This document shows, piece after piece, positions 31,120 to 40,900 of a stretch of DNA of 64,000 bases (positions are counted from its first letter, which is position 1; each line of letters opens with the position of its first letter). Source of the stretch: Streptomyces kanamyceticus. GTDB taxonomy: Bacteria; Actinomycetota; Actinomycetes; Streptomycetales; Streptomycetaceae. The notes below the pieces were generated by a model. That model ran no database searches. It was not told the origin of the DNA and saw only the letters and a list, made by a program, of their open reading frames with translations. A program made the translations under genes and the position numbers. The DNA is taken from positions 4,464,001 through 4,528,000 of the forward strand of contig NZ_CP023699.1 of assembly GCF_008704495.1 (NCBI RefSeq). The letters run 5' to 3'.

Positions 31120-31940
31120 GAGCGGGGCACCCGCACCGCCGACGCCAGATGCAGCCTGGTGAAGGCGAGCGCCTCGGCGAGATCGGCCTCGCGTTCGGCG
31201 CTGGACATCGCGCGCCGCGTGTTGACCTCGATGACGACGTGCCCGTCGAAGCCGGTCGTGGCCAGGCGCTCCAGGAGCTCGGCGCACGGCTGCGTGCCGC
31301 GCCCGGGGACGAGGTGCTCGTCCTTGGCGGAGCCCTTGCCGTCGGCGAGGTGGATGTGGCCGAGCCGGTCGCCCATGCGGTCGATCATGTCCATCGCGTC
31401 CGTACGGGCCGTCGCGGTGTGCGAGAGGTCGACGGTGAAGTGCCGGTAGTCGTCCTTGGTGACGTCCCAGTCCGGGGCGTACGCGAGCATCTCGCGGTCC
31501 TTGTACCGCCACGGGTACATGTTTTCGACGGCGAAGCGCACGTCGGTCTCGTCCGCCATCCGCCAGATGCCCTCGACGAAGTCGCGCGCGTACTGCCGCT
31601 GCCAGCGGAAGGGCGGGTGGACGACCACCGTCGACGCGTCGAGCTTCTCGGCGGCGGCCTTCGCGCGCTGCAGCTTCACCCAGGGGTCGGTGGACCAGAC
31701 GCGCTGGGTGATCAGCAGACACGGCGCGTGGACGGCCAGGATCGGGATGCGGTGGTAGTCGCTCAGGCGGCGCAGGGCCTCGATGTCCTGGCTGACCGGG
31801 TCGGTCCAGACCATGACCTCGACGCCGTCGTAGCCCAGGCGTGCCGCTATCTCGAAGGCCGTCGCCGTCGACTCCGGATAGACCGAGGCCGTCGACAGGG
31901 CGACCTTCGCATCCGGGATGCGCACCACTGGTTCTGCCAC
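31116..31940 (-). CDS. Sugar phosphate isomerase/epimerase (xylose isomerase-like TIM barrel)
   Basis: 274 residues. The AP_endonuc_2 fold shows metal-ligand motifs: [29 protein letters not shown] (Glu), [11 protein letters not shown] (Asp, His), HIHLADGKG and VVIEVNTRR (Glu). The substrate is unknown. GTG 31940 has TACGCT 7 nt upstream and no ribosome site, suggesting a leaderless mRNA. It is coupled to the following TetR gene by the GTGA overlap. Confidence 0.85.
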   Translation of the reverse strand: MAEPVVRIPDAKVALSTASVYPESTATAFEIAARLGYDGVEVMVWTDPVSQDIEALRRLSDYHRIPILAVHAPCLLITQRVWSTDPWVKLQRAKAAAEKLDASTVVVHPPFRWQRQYARDFVEGIWRMADETDVRFAVENMYPWRYKDREMLAYAPDWDVTKDDYRHFTVDLSHTATARTDAMDMIDRMGDRLGHIHLADGKGSAKDEHLVPGRGTQPCAELLERLATTGFDGHVVIEVNTRRAMSSAEREADLAEALAFTRLHLASAVRVPRS

Positions 31941-31998
31941 GAGGGACAGCGTACGGGCCGGGGATCGGCGCCGGGGAGGTGGCCTCATGCGGGCTCCC

Positions 31999-32931
31999 TC
32001 ACGACGTCGGAAGGTGGTCCAGCCTGCGCAGGATCACGCCCTCGCGCAGCGCCCACGGGCAGATCTCCAGGGTCTCCACGCCGAAGAGGTCCATGGCTCC
32101 CTCCGCGACGAGCGCCCCGGCGAGCAGCTGCCCGGCCCGGCCGTCGGAGACGCCGGGCAGCTCCGCACGCTCCTGCTCGGTCATCGCGGCGAGCTGCGGC
32201 ACCCAGTCCTCCAGCGACTTCCGCTTCAGCTCCCGCTGTACGTAGAGGCCCTCCGCCGAGCGGGCCGCGCCTGCCAGCCGGGCGAGCTGCTTGAACGTCT
32301 TCGACGTCGCCACCACGTGGTCGGGGTTGCCGAACCGGGTGAACTCCCCCACGGTGCGGGCGATCTGGGCACGCGCGTGCCGCCGCAGCGCCTTCACGTC
32401 GGAGGGGTCGGGCGGGTCCTGCTGGAACCAGGCGGCGGTGAGCCGCCCTGCGCCGAGCGGCAGGCTGACCGCGGCGTCGGGCTCCTCGTCGATGCCGTAC
32501 GCGATCTCCAGGGAGCCGCCGCCGATGTCGAGGACGAGCAGCTTGCCCGCGGACCAGCCGAACCAGCGCCGGACGGCAAGGAAGGTCAGCTTGGCCTCCT
32601 CCTCGCCGGACAGGACCTTCAGGTCGACGCCGGTCTCGTCCCTGACCCTGGCGAGCACCTCGTCCGCGTTGGTGGCCTCGCGCACCGCGGAGGTGGCGAA
32701 CGGAAGGACCTCCTCGACGCCCTTGTCCTCGGCGGCCTCCACCGCCTCGCGCACGGTGGCGACGAGCCGGTCGACGCCGTCCGCGCCGATCGCGCCCGCC
32801 GGGTCGAGGAGTTGGGCGAGGCGCAGATCCGCCTTGTGCGAATGCGCGGGCAGCGGGCGCGCGCCGGGGTGGGCGTCGACCACGAGCAGATGCACCGTGT
32901 TCGAGCCCACGTCGAGGACACCGAGTCTCAT
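31999..32931 (-). CDS. Ppx/GppA family phosphatase
   Basis: 310 residues starting [20 protein letters not shown], the ASKHA phosphate-1 motif of exopolyphosphatases and pppGpp phosphatases. [15 protein letters not shown] is the phosphate-2 loop. It probably hydrolyses polyphosphate and/or (p)ppGpp; the two cannot be separated by sequence. ATG 32931 has TAGCGT exactly 7 nt upstream with no ribosome site. It is divergent from the YkgJ-like gene at 33003, 71 bp away. Confidence 0.9.
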   Translation of the reverse strand: MRLGVLDVGSNTVHLLVVDAHPGARPLPAHSHKADLRLAQLLDPAGAIGADGVDRLVATVREAVEAAEDKGVEEVLPFATSAVREATNADEVLARVRDETGVDLKVLSGEEEAKLTFLAVRRWFGWSAGKLLVLDIGGGSLEIAYGIDEEPDAAVSLPLGAGRLTAAWFQQDPPDPSDVKALRRHARAQIARTVGEFTRFGNPDHVVATSKTFKQLARLAGAARSAEGLYVQRELKRKSLEDWVPQLAAMTEQERAELPGVSDGRAGQLLAGALVAEGAMDLFGVETLEICPWALREGVILRRLDHLPTS

Positions 32932-33002
32932 ATACGGAACGCTACGCCGCATGGGGCCCCCGGCGGTCTTCGGGCGGTCCCGCACGCGCATACCCTGGAG
33001 AC

Positions 33003-33839
33003 GTGCCAAAGACGAAAAAGGCGAAGACCGACAAATCGAAGTCGGGGAAGCCGTCGACGAAGTCGCCCGAGCAGAAGAAGTCGAAGAAGCCGGACGAGAA
33101 GGGTCTGGACTTCGCCAGGGCCTGGGTGGAGTTTCCTGATCCCGCGGACGACGAGCAGGTCTTCCGGTGCGATCTGACCTGGCTGACCTCTCGCTGGACC
33201 TGCATCTTCGGAAGCGGCTGCCAGGGCATCCAGGCGGGCCGTGCCGACGACGGCTGCTGCACGCTTGGTGCCCACTTCTCGGACGATGACGACGAGAAGC
33301 GGGTCGCCGGGTTCGTCGAGCGGCTCACGCCCGACATCTGGCAGCACCACGACGTCGGCAGGGAGAGCGGCTGGGTCTCCACGGACGAGGACGGCGACCG
33401 CCAGACCCGTCCGTACCAGGGCTCGTGCATCTTCCAGAACCGCCCCGGTTTCGCGGGCGGCGCGGGCTGCTCGCTGCACATCCTGGCGCTGCGGGAGGAC
33501 CGTGAGCCCCTGGAGACGAAGCCGGACGTCTGCTGGCAGCTGCCGGTGCGCCGGACGTACGACTGGATCGACCGGCCCGACGACACGCGGGTGCTCCAGG
33601 TGTCGATCGGCGAGTACGACCGGCGGGGCTGGGGTCCCGGCGGCCACGACCTGCACTGGTGGTGCACGTCGGCGACGTCGGCGCACGGCGCGGGCGACCC
33701 GGTGTACGTCTCCTACCGCCCGGAGCTGATCGAACTGATGGGCAAGAAGGGCTACGACCGCCTGGTGGAACTCTGCGAGGAGCGCCTGGCTTCCCAACTC
33801 CCGCTGCTTGCCCCACACCCGGCGGACCCGAAGCGGTAG
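33003..33839 (+). CDS. Cysteine-rich YkgJ-like protein with Lys-rich N-terminus
   Basis: 278 residues. Residues 1-35 are very rich in Lys and Ser. The rest has a Cys pattern: C56, C67, C73, the pair C85-C86 (GCCTLGAHF), C142 (GSCIFQN), C156 ([11 protein letters not shown]) and C177 (DVCWQLP). This order resembles YkgJ/UPF0153-type metal-cluster proteins (CC...C.F...CSIH...C..P). The role is unknown; a zinc or Fe-S site is plausible. GTG 33003 has TACCCT 6 nt upstream, a leaderless promoter. Confidence 0.8.
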   Translation: MPKTKKAKTDKSKSGKPSTKSPEQKKSKKPDEKGLDFARAWVEFPDPADDEQVFRCDLTWLTSRWTCIFGSGCQGIQAGRADDGCCTLGAHFSDDDDEKRVAGFVERLTPDIWQHHDVGRESGWVSTDEDGDRQTRPYQGSCIFQNRPGFAGGAGCSLHILALREDREPLETKPDVCWQLPVRRTYDWIDRPDDTRVLQVSIGEYDRRGWGPGGHDLHWWCTSATSAHGAGDPVYVSYRPELIELMGKKGYDRLVELCEERLASQLPLLAPHPADPKR

Positions 33840-33930
33840 GAGGGGCCCCGTAAGCGGCGCGGATCCAGGCGCGCGGAGGGGCCCCGTAAGGGGCGCGGGG
33901 AACTGCGCGACCAGCCACGACGGGCCCGCG
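33839..33930. repeat. Dispersed intergenic repeat with internal duplication
   Basis: The 24-bp phrase GGAGGGGCCCCGTAAG plus GGCGCGG occurs at 33839-33862 and 33875-33898. The second copy continues into GGGGAACTGCGCGACCAGCC, which I recognise as a widespread streptomycete intergenic element. It fills the convergent gap to the next gene. Confidence 0.6.
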
Positions 33931-33961
33931 GTCGAAATCCCACCCCACCACAGCGGAGCGC

Positions 33962-35740
33962 TCAGCTCGGGCTCGGCTCCCCGCCGTCCCCCGGCGGCGG
34001 AGACGAGTCGGAAGGCCCCGGGTCCGACGGGGTGGGCGTCGGGTCAGGGTCCGAAGGCGTCGGCGTCGGCGTCGGGTCAGAGGGACTCGGCGTCGGATCG
34101 GGCCCAGGGTCGGAAGGCCCCGGACCACTGGGCGTATGCGTGGGCGTGGGCCGAGGCCCCGGATGGCTGGGCGGCAGCCCCCCGTCCCCGAACCCGTCGA
34201 TGGAGATGACCGCGCCCGAGGGCGCGATGGACACCCGCGCACGCCAGTGCCCCGACGGCTCGCGGTCATGATCGACGTACACCTGGATCGTGAACGACTC
34301 CCCCGGCGCGAGGGTTCCCGACGACCGGCTCAGATAGAGCCACGACGCACCCTCGCTCGCCGACCACCGCACCGGTGAACCCCCGGACGCCGTCAGGGTG
34401 ATGAGGGTCGTGTCGCCGCTCGGCTGGGCCTCCACGGTGAGCCGCCCTGGCCCCGTCGACGAACGCGAGGGCGCGCCGCCGCCGCTGATGACCTCCACGG
34501 AGACGTCGGGCGAGCGGCTGCCCGCGGTGAAGCGGGAGTCGGGGCCCGTACGGGCGTTGCCCGCGTTCTCGTAGCCGCGGGCGCGCTCGCCGCCGAGCCC
34601 GTCGCGGTCGTCCGCCTCGCTCGCGGTGACCGAGCGGCCGTCATGGCCCTCGCCGGTCAGCGGCGCTCCCCGATAGGCGGCCCACAGGGCGAGCACCGGG
34701 GCGGCCACGACGGTGGCCACCACGGTCGTGGTGACGGCACGCGCGCGCAGCCGGTCGCGGCGCGCGGCGTGGTCCTTGGGGTCCATCGGGAATCCGCGCC
34801 GGTCGTAGCGCGGAGCGCCGCCACGCGCGCGTGGGACGTGCGCCATCGCCATGTGCAGGGCCGGTCGCGGGGCCTCGACGACGGGGAGGGCGGCCGGGGT
34901 GACGGCGGTGCCGGGCCAGGTGCCCGCTCCGGCGCGCTCGGCGGTGCGGCGGCAGCGCGGGCAGTCGTCGACGTGCCGGACGAGCTCGCGGCGCAGGGCC
35001 GTGCCCAGCAGCAGTTGGTTGTCGCCGGTGAGGCGGGCGACGATGGGGCAGCTGCCGGTCTCCACGACGGCGAGCGCGGCACGGGTGCGCTCCACCTCGC
35101 AGGCGGCGGACGCAAGGAGGTCGCGGGCCTCCGCCGCCGCCAGGCCGAGGACGGCGGCGACCTCGGCGGGGGCGAGCTGGTGGCGCACGGCCAGCTCCAG
35201 CGCCTCGCGCTGCTCGGGCGTCGTGCCCGCGGCCTCCGGCCAGGCCAGCTGGGCGAGTTCGCGGCGGCGGTGCCGTTCGGCGTCTTCCGACAAAGTGGTT
35301 GCTTCGGAGGACGTGGTCGCTTCGGAGGACTTGGGGGCGCGTGGATCGGTGGTGGCGGCGGATCCTGGCGCGCCGGTGCGCGATGTGCCCGCTCCCGCCG
35401 CGTGCACGCCCTGGCGTTTCCGCTTGGCTTCGGCGAGCCTGCGCAGACAGACCCAGCGCGCGAGCGCGTAGAGCCAGGCCCGCAGCTCGCTGTCGGCGTC
35501 GGGACCGCGCGAGCCCCTGCGCTCGGCGAGGTGCAGCGCGTCCCCCAGGGCCGCGGTCGCCGCGTCGTGGTCGCACAGGACCGAGAGGCAGTACGTGAAC
35601 AGGCCGTCCAGACACGGCTCGTAGCGCGCGGGCGGAGTCGTGCGGGGCGCCGGCCGGGGCACCACGCGCTTGCGCGCGTCTCGGTGCGCCCGGTGTGCGC
35701 CGGTTGCGTTCGCGGGGGTTTCCGACCTACTGCTCATCAC
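33962..35740 (-). CDS. Membrane-tethered sigma-like protein with ZAS motif and BACON domain
   Basis: 592 residues with an unusual order. Residues ~41-105 resemble sigma region 2 (CLDGLFTYCLSVLCDHDAAT; LRAWLYALARWVCLRRLAEA). Residues ~170-228 resemble sigma region 4 (TPEQREALELAVRHQLAPAE, VAAVLGLAAAEARDLL). Then comes a zinc anti-sigma signature HX3CX2C (RHVDDCPRC; His256, Cys260, Cys263), a TM segment (~336-356), and outside a BACON-like Ig domain (~430-515, WSASEGASWLYLSRSSGTLA) ending in a Ser/Pro/Thr/Asp tail. GTG 35740 has TAACTT 7 nt upstream. It diverges from radA. Function unknown; an extracellularly gated transcription regulator is one reading. Confidence 0.82.
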   Translation of the reverse strand: MMSSRSETPANATGAHRAHRDARKRVVPRPAPRTTPPARYEPCLDGLFTYCLSVLCDHDAATAALGDALHLAERRGSRGPDADSELRAWLYALARWVCLRRLAEAKRKRQGVHAAGAGTSRTGAPGSAATTDPRAPKSSEATTSSEATTLSEDAERHRRRELAQLAWPEAAGTTPEQREALELAVRHQLAPAEVAAVLGLAAAEARDLLASAACEVERTRAALAVVETGSCPIVARLTGDNQLLLGTALRRELVRHVDDCPRCRRTAERAGAGTWPGTAVTPAALPVVEAPRPALHMAMAHVPRARGGAPRYDRRGFPMDPKDHAARRDRLRARAVTTTVVATVVAAPVLALWAAYRGAPLTGEGHDGRSVTASEADDRDGLGGERARGYENAGNARTGPDSRFTAGSRSPDVSVEVISGGGAPSRSSTGPGRLTVEAQPSGDTTLITLTASGGSPVRWSASEGASWLYLSRSSGTLAPGESFTIQVYVDHDREPSGHWRARVSIAPSGAVISIDGFGDGGLPPSHPGPRPTPTHTPSGPGPSDPGPDPTPSPSDPTPTPTPSDPDPTPTPSDPGPSDSSPPPGDGGEPSPS

Positions 35741-35947
35741 CCGTGCGAAGTTAGGCGGATGATGCAGGCCCCTTCCGCCCTCTTGAGCACATTTAATCCT
35801 TACGGGTGAACAGATCCCTCAAAAGGGGACAGGAACCCTTCATTCCGTGGCCTTGGCTCGTACGCGGGGCGAGCAAAGAGTCGGGCGGACCGGCGGGCGG
35901 ATCGGCGGCGGACCGCGTTGTCAGTGGGCTCGGCTACGGTTTCGACC

Positions 35948-37366
35948 ATGGCTGCCCGCACGAAATCCGGGAACACCGGGAAGCAACGCCCGTCCTACCG
36001 CTGCACGGAGTGCGGCTGGCAGACGGCCAAGTGGCTCGGCCGCTGCCCCGAATGCCAGGCCTGGGGCACGGTCGAGGAGTACGGCGCGCCCGCCGTCCGC
36101 ACCACCGCCCCCGGCCGCGTCACCTCCTCCGCCGTCCCCATCGGCGAGGTCGACGGCCGTCAGGCCACCGCGCGCACCACCGGCGTGCCCGAGCTGGACC
36201 GGGTGCTCGGCGGCGGTCTGGTCCCCGGCGCCGTGGTGCTGCTCGCGGGCGAGCCCGGCGTCGGCAAGTCCACGCTGCTCCTGGACGTCGCGGCGAAGGC
36301 GGCGAGCGACGAGCACCGCACCCTCTATGTGACGGGCGAGGAGTCGGCGAGCCAGGTCAGGCTGCGCGCCGACCGCATCGGGGCCATCGACGACCATCTG
36401 TTCCTGGCCGCCGAGACCGATCTGGCCGCCGTCCTCGGCCACCTCGACGCCGTCAAGCCATCCCTCCTCGTCCTCGACTCGGTCCAGACCGTCGCCTCGC
36501 CCGAGATCGACGGCGCGCCCGGCGGCATGGCCCAGGTCAGAGAGGTCGCGGGCGCGCTGATCCGGGCCTCCAAGGAGCGCGGCATGTCCACGCTCCTGGT
36601 CGGCCACGTCACCAAGGACGGCGCGATCGCGGGCCCCCGCCTCCTGGAGCACCTCGTCGACGTGGTCCTGCAGTTCGAGGGCGACCGGCACGCGCGCCTG
36701 CGCCTGGTCCGAGGCGTCAAGAACCGGTACGGGACGACGGACGAGGTCGGCTGCTTCGAGTTGCACGACGAGGGCATCACCGGTCTCGCCGACCCCAGCG
36801 GCCTCTTCCTCACCCGCCGCGCCGAGCCCGTCCCCGGCACCTGCCTGACCGTCACCCTGGAGGGCCGCCGCCCCCTGGTCGCCGAGGTCCAGGCGCTCAC
36901 GGTCGACTCGCAGATCCCCAGCCCCCGCCGCACCACCTCAGGCCTTGAGACCTCCCGCGTCTCGATGATGCTGGCCGTCCTGGAGCAGCGCGGCCGGATC
37001 ACCGCACTCGGCAAGCGGGACATCTACAGCGCGACGGTCGGCGGCGTGCGGCTCACCGAACCCGCGGCCGACCTCGCCGTCGCGCTCGCCCTGGCCAGCG
37101 CCGCGAGCGACACCCCGCTCCCCAAGAATCTCGTCGCGATCGGAGAAGTGGGCCTGGCGGGCGAGGTCAGACGGGTCACGGGCGTCCAGCGCAGGCTGGC
37201 CGAGGCGCACCGCCTGGGCTTCACCCACGCCCTCGTACCCGCCGATCCCGGGAAGATCCCCGCCGGTATGAAGGTCATCGAAGTCGCCGACATGGGGGAC
37301 GCGCTGCGTGTCCTTCCGAGGTCCCGTCGCCGAGAGGCCCCACGGGAGGAGGAAGAGCGCCGGTAG
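35948..37366 (+). CDS. radA: DNA repair protein RadA
   Basis: 472 residues. It has an N-terminal C4 zinc finger (YRCTECGW ... GRCPECQAW), Walker [14 protein letters not shown], Walker B-like [10 protein letters not shown], the RadA-specific KNRYGTTDE motif, and a C-terminal Lon-like domain ([17 protein letters not shown]). It is a RecA-family helicase promoting branch migration in recombination. ATG 35948 has TACGGT 7 nt upstream and no ribosome site, so it is probably leaderless. disA follows 101 bp downstream; this pair is conserved in many bacteria, and RadA is a known modulator of DisA. Confidence 0.95.
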   Translation: MAARTKSGNTGKQRPSYRCTECGWQTAKWLGRCPECQAWGTVEEYGAPAVRTTAPGRVTSSAVPIGEVDGRQATARTTGVPELDRVLGGGLVPGAVVLLAGEPGVGKSTLLLDVAAKAASDEHRTLYVTGEESASQVRLRADRIGAIDDHLFLAAETDLAAVLGHLDAVKPSLLVLDSVQTVASPEIDGAPGGMAQVREVAGALIRASKERGMSTLLVGHVTKDGAIAGPRLLEHLVDVVLQFEGDRHARLRLVRGVKNRYGTTDEVGCFELHDEGITGLADPSGLFLTRRAEPVPGTCLTVTLEGRRPLVAEVQALTVDSQIPSPRRTTSGLETSRVSMMLAVLEQRGRITALGKRDIYSATVGGVRLTEPAADLAVALALASAASDTPLPKNLVAIGEVGLAGEVRRVTGVQRRLAEAHRLGFTHALVPADPGKIPAGMKVIEVADMGDALRVLPRSRRREAPREEEERR

Positions 37367-37467
37367 ACTTTGCCCTGGTCTCGCCCAACCGTGCGAAGCA
37401 CAGCGTGCGCTCCGTACGCGGCACGTGCGCGGCAGAGACGTGGACAACCTGCGACCGAGGGAGTGCA

Positions 37468-38592
37468 GTGGCAGCCAACGACCGGGCAGCGAACCCCGGC
37501 AAGCCCGGCGGCAGCTCCGGTGCCGATGGGCTGATGCGCGCCTCCCTGAGCGCTGTCGCGCCCGGCCAGGCACTGCGTGACGGCCTGGAGCGCATCCTCC
37601 GCGGCAACACCGGCGGCTTGATCGTCCTCGGCTGGGACAAGACCGTCGAGTCGATGTGTACGGGCGGCTTCATCCTGGACGTCGAGTTCACGGCGACGCG
37701 CCTGCGCGAACTGTGCAAGCTCGACGGCGGCATCGTCCTCGACAAGGACATCACCAAGATCCTGCGCGCCGGCGTGCAGTTGGTGCCGGACCCGACGATC
37801 CCCACGGAGGAGACGGGCACGCGGCACCGCACGGCGGACCGGGTGAGCAAGCAGGTCGGCTTCCCCGTCGTCTCGGTGTCCCAGTCGATGCGCCTGATCG
37901 CGCTGTACGTGGACGGTCAGCGCCGTGTCCTTGAAGACTCGGCGGCGATCCTCTCCCGCGCCAACCAGGCGCTCGCCACCCTTGAGCGGTACAAGCTCCG
38001 TCTCGACGAGGTCGCGGGCACGCTCTCCGCCCTGGAGATCGAGGACTTGGTGACCGTGCGGGACGTCACGGCGGTCGCCCAGCGCCTGGAGATGGTCCGC
38101 CGCATCGCCACGGAGATCGCCGAGTACGTGGTGGAGCTCGGCACCGACGGCCGCCTGCTCACCCTCCAGTTGGACGAGCTGATCGCGGGCGTGGAGCCCG
38201 AGCGCGAGCTGGTCGTCAGGGACTACGTGCCCGAGCCCACCGCCAAGCGCTCGCGCACGGTCGACGAGGCGCTCGCCGAGCTGGACTCCCTCACCCACGC
38301 CGAGCTGCTCGAACTGCCCACGGTGGCACGGGCGTTGGGCTACACGGGCTCCCCCGAGGCGCTGGACTCCGCGGTCTCCCCGCGGGGCTTCCGCCTGCTC
38401 GCCAAGGTGCCGCGGCTGCCCGGGGCCATCATCGACCGCCTCGTGGAGCACTTCGGCGGCCTGCAGAAGCTGCTCGCCGCGAGCGTGGACGATCTCCAGA
38501 CGGTGGACGGGGTCGGCGAGGCCCGCGCCCGCAGCGTCCGCGAGGGCCTGTCGCGCCTCGCGGAATCGTCCATCCTGGAGCGCTACGTCTAG
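37468..38592 (+). CDS. disA: Diadenylate cyclase DisA
   Basis: 374 residues. The N-terminal DAC domain (about 20-150) shows [11 protein letters not shown] (DGA-motif region) and [13 protein letters not shown] (RHR motif), which make c-di-AMP from two ATP. A long helical linker and a C-terminal HhH DNA-binding domain ([15 protein letters not shown]) follow; DisA scans DNA and lowers synthesis at branched structures. GTG 37468 is preceded by GAGGGAG. It is downstream of radA in the same direction. Confidence 0.94.
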   Translation: MAANDRAANPGKPGGSSGADGLMRASLSAVAPGQALRDGLERILRGNTGGLIVLGWDKTVESMCTGGFILDVEFTATRLRELCKLDGGIVLDKDITKILRAGVQLVPDPTIPTEETGTRHRTADRVSKQVGFPVVSVSQSMRLIALYVDGQRRVLEDSAAILSRANQALATLERYKLRLDEVAGTLSALEIEDLVTVRDVTAVAQRLEMVRRIATEIAEYVVELGTDGRLLTLQLDELIAGVEPERELVVRDYVPEPTAKRSRTVDEALAELDSLTHAELLELPTVARALGYTGSPEALDSAVSPRGFRLLAKVPRLPGAIIDRLVEHFGGLQKLLAASVDDLQTVDGVGEARARSVREGLSRLAESSILERYV

Positions 38593-39005
38593 CCTCCGGC
38601 GCTGACGGGGTACGGGGTGGGTCCCCGTGGCCCCTGTCTTCGGCGCCGAAGCGGCTGCTCCCTTGGCGCCGGGTGGCGTGGCTCCCTCACGGGGCTTGTC
38701 CGGCCCGTGCCGGGACCCTCCCACTCCGCCACCACAACTCCAGCCGCTTCGCGGCGGTTCTCCCCACCCGCCCACCCTTCCCTGCCCATCCGGCGGACCG
38801 ATCAGGCGCGCGCTCGGCGGGGGGGAGGCTTGAGCACCGCACGCGACCCGGCGAGGCGCCCACCTGACGGGGCAACAGGCCCGGCCCCACCCATCGCCCT
38901 TCCGGTACGGAGCAACGGGTGGGCGGGCGGGAAAACCCGCGCGGAGCGCGGAAAGGCGTTCACCCCCGCCCCGGGGGAGAGGAATCCGCTCAAGCCCCGC
39001 GGGGA
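38593..39005. other. Gene-free 413-bp interval
   Basis: No frame here has a plausible start, ribosome site and coding composition together. It contains short inverted repeats (GGCGCCGAAG and CTTGGCGCC near 38641-38670; CAGCCGCTTCGCGGCGG near 38741) and C-rich runs. It lies between convergent disA and the membrane-anchored protein and may hold terminators or decayed repeats. Confidence 0.6.
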
Positions 39006-39824
39006 CTAGTCCTTCTCCAGGACGAACGACGCCCGTGCCGCGCCCAGGCCCGGTGCCTTCGCCTCGACGAGGTACGTGCCCGGAGCCGCCGTGCCCGCCG
39101 CAGGCGTCGCGCACTGGGGCTCGCTGGCCCGCCGGTCCCATTCGACCGCGTGCGTGACGCGGCCGTCCGCCGGGACCCGGAGCAGCAGGCTGCCGCCACC
39201 GGCCGGGCAGTCCTCGGAGGACCAGAAGTCCTTGTCGCCGTCGGCCTGAGTGATCGTCAGCACCGTGCCCTTGCCGCCGAGGTCGAGCTTGCAGGCCTTG
39301 CTGCCGCTGTTGTCGGCGATCAGCTCGAACTTCGGCTTCTCGCCGATCTCGTACGTGTTCTGGACGCTGCGCACCTTCAACTTCACGTCGCCACTGGCGC
39401 AGTTCGGCAGGCTCGACCCTGCGGGCAGCCGGTCGCCCGAGCCGCCACCGCCCTTGGCGCCGTCGTCGGATCCGCCGCCACCGCCGGAGCCCGAGCCTTC
39501 GGACCCGCCCGAGCCGCCACCCGACCCGGACCCGGAGTCCGACCCCGAGCCCGAACCTGACGACCCCGAGCCCTCGCTCGACTCGTCCCGCCCGCCCGGG
39601 TGTTCACTGATCGCGGGCCCGGACTCGGAGGGTCCGGGAGTGATGGAAGTGGCGGGTCCGTTGCCGCCGGGGCCGTCGGCACTGTTCTTCCCGCCCCCGC
39701 CGCCGGAGACGACGACCCAGACGACAAGGAGCACCAGCAGTCCGAGCAAGGACAGCAGAACGGCCCTCCGACGCCAGTAGATGGTGGAGGGAAGCGGCCC
39801 GACCGGATTGCGCAGAGATCCCAC
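39006..39824 (-). CDS. Membrane-anchored extracytoplasmic protein, unknown function
   Basis: 272 residues. After a short cytoplasmic N-terminus (MGSLRNPVGPLPSTIYWRRR) comes one TM segment (VLLSLLGLLVLLVVWVVV), then ~95 residues of Gly/Ser repeats, then a compact C-terminal beta-rich domain with four Cys (LPNCASGDVKLKV, KACKLDL, EDCPAGG, EPQCATP), probably two disulfides. I do not recognise the domain firmly. GTG 39824 has TAAGGT 6 nt upstream, a leaderless promoter; the TTG at 39830 abuts that element. Confidence 0.78.
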   Translation of the reverse strand: MGSLRNPVGPLPSTIYWRRRAVLLSLLGLLVLLVVWVVVSGGGGGKNSADGPGGNGPATSITPGPSESGPAISEHPGGRDESSEGSGSSGSGSGSDSGSGSGGGSGGSEGSGSGGGGGSDDGAKGGGGSGDRLPAGSSLPNCASGDVKLKVRSVQNTYEIGEKPKFELIADNSGSKACKLDLGGKGTVLTITQADGDKDFWSSEDCPAGGGSLLLRVPADGRVTHAVEWDRRASEPQCATPAAGTAAPGTYLVEAKAPGLGAARASFVLEKD

Positions 39825-40018
39825 GCCCAAACCTTACGAGAGATCCGGCACTTCTCCTGCCCCACCCGCCGCCCTGAGCGACAAAGTTTGCGGATCATCA
39901 TCCCGGATCCGCCCCTTACACCCCTGCGTACGGTCCTGAACCCTGTCGATCGTCAGGGTGCGTGACGGGTCGATCGCCAGATGTGACGATTCGGCCGCAC
40001 TCCGTACCGTCCGTAATC

Positions 40019-40885
40019 ATGGACACCATGACCGACGATCTCTACCGCGATATCACCGAGTTCGCCCACGACACGCCCTCGTGGTTCCAGCACCTGGCGG
40101 AGGTGTGGACGGAGCTCGGACTGCTGCTCTTCGGCGTGCTCTTCATCGTCGCCTGGTGGCGCGCCAGGAGCGGGGACTCCCGCGCCGTGGCGGTCGCGGT
40201 GCTCGCTCCGCTGGTCACCGCGGTGGCGTACGTGTGCAGCGAGTTGTTCAAGTCGGTGATCGACGAGGAGCGGCCCTGCCGGGCGGTCTCGGGCGCGCTG
40301 ACCCCGCTCGTGGAGTGCCCGCCGCACGGCGACTGGTCCTTCCCGAGCAACCACTCGACGATCGCGGGCGCCGCCGCCATCGGTCTCGCGCTCGCCTGGC
40401 CGCGCATCGCCGCGCTGACGGTCCCGATGGCCGTGCTCATGGCGTTCTCGCGGGTCTTCGTCGGCGTGCACTACCCCCACGACGTCGCGGTCGGTCTGGT
40501 GCTCGGCGCGCTCATCGCGTTCCTGCTCGTACGGATCTGTACGCGCCCCACGGCCCGGCTCTTCGACGCCATGCGCGGCTCGTCCACGGGGATCGTGCGC
40601 TGGTTCGCGGGGCCTGGTCCCGCGGCGTACGACACGACGGCGCGGCGCGGACGGCACGGCACGGGCGCCCCGGGCACGCCCCCGCACGCCCCTCAGCAGC
40701 CGTACCAGGACCCGCAGAACCAGTACTCACACCAGAACCAGAACCAGCAGCACCAGCACCAGCACCAGCACCAGCACCAGCAGCCCGCCGCCTGGACTCC
40801 CCCGGCCGACAACCCGACCATGGCCCTGCCGCGTCACGACCCCCGTCACGACCCGCGCCACGACCCCCACCAGCACAACAGCTGA
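40019..40885 (+). CDS. PAP2 superfamily phosphatase with His/Gln-rich tail
   Basis: 288 residues. It has several TM segments and the PAP2 motifs KSVIDEERPCR (motif 1), SFPSNHST (motif 2) and SRVFVGVHYPHDVAVG (motif 3), which act on lipid phosphates at the outer membrane face. The last ~75 residues are a low-complexity tail: (QH) repeats from five CAGCAC hexamers at 40748-40777, then RHDPRHDPRHDP. The tail could bind metal. ATG 40019 has TACCGT 8 nt upstream. It is convergent with the response regulator gene 15 bp away. Confidence 0.9.
   Translation: MDTMTDDLYRDITEFAHDTPSWFQHLAEVWTELGLLLFGVLFIVAWWRARSGDSRAVAVAVLAPLVTAVAYVCSELFKSVIDEERPCRAVSGALTPLVECPPHGDWSFPSNHSTIAGAAAIGLALAWPRIAALTVPMAVLMAFSRVFVGVHYPHDVAVGLVLGALIAFLLVRICTRPTARLFDAMRGSSTGIVRWFAGPGPAAYDTTARRGRHGTGAPGTPPHAPQQPYQDPQNQYSHQNQNQQHQHQHQHQHQQPAAWTPPADNPTMALPRHDPRHDPRHDPHQHNS
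40748..40783 (+). repeat. CAGCAC hexanucleotide repeat in PAP2 gene
   Basis: Five exact CAGCAC units plus CAGCAG, encoding alternating Gln-His. Units of six keep the frame, so copy number may vary without disruption. Confidence 0.9.
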
Positions 40886-40900
40886 CCGGCCCGGCAGGGC

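Noticed and set aside
38593..39005. Short open frames between disA and the membrane-anchored protein
   Set aside because: Pro/Arg-rich translations on all frames, no ribosome site with start, no conserved motif.
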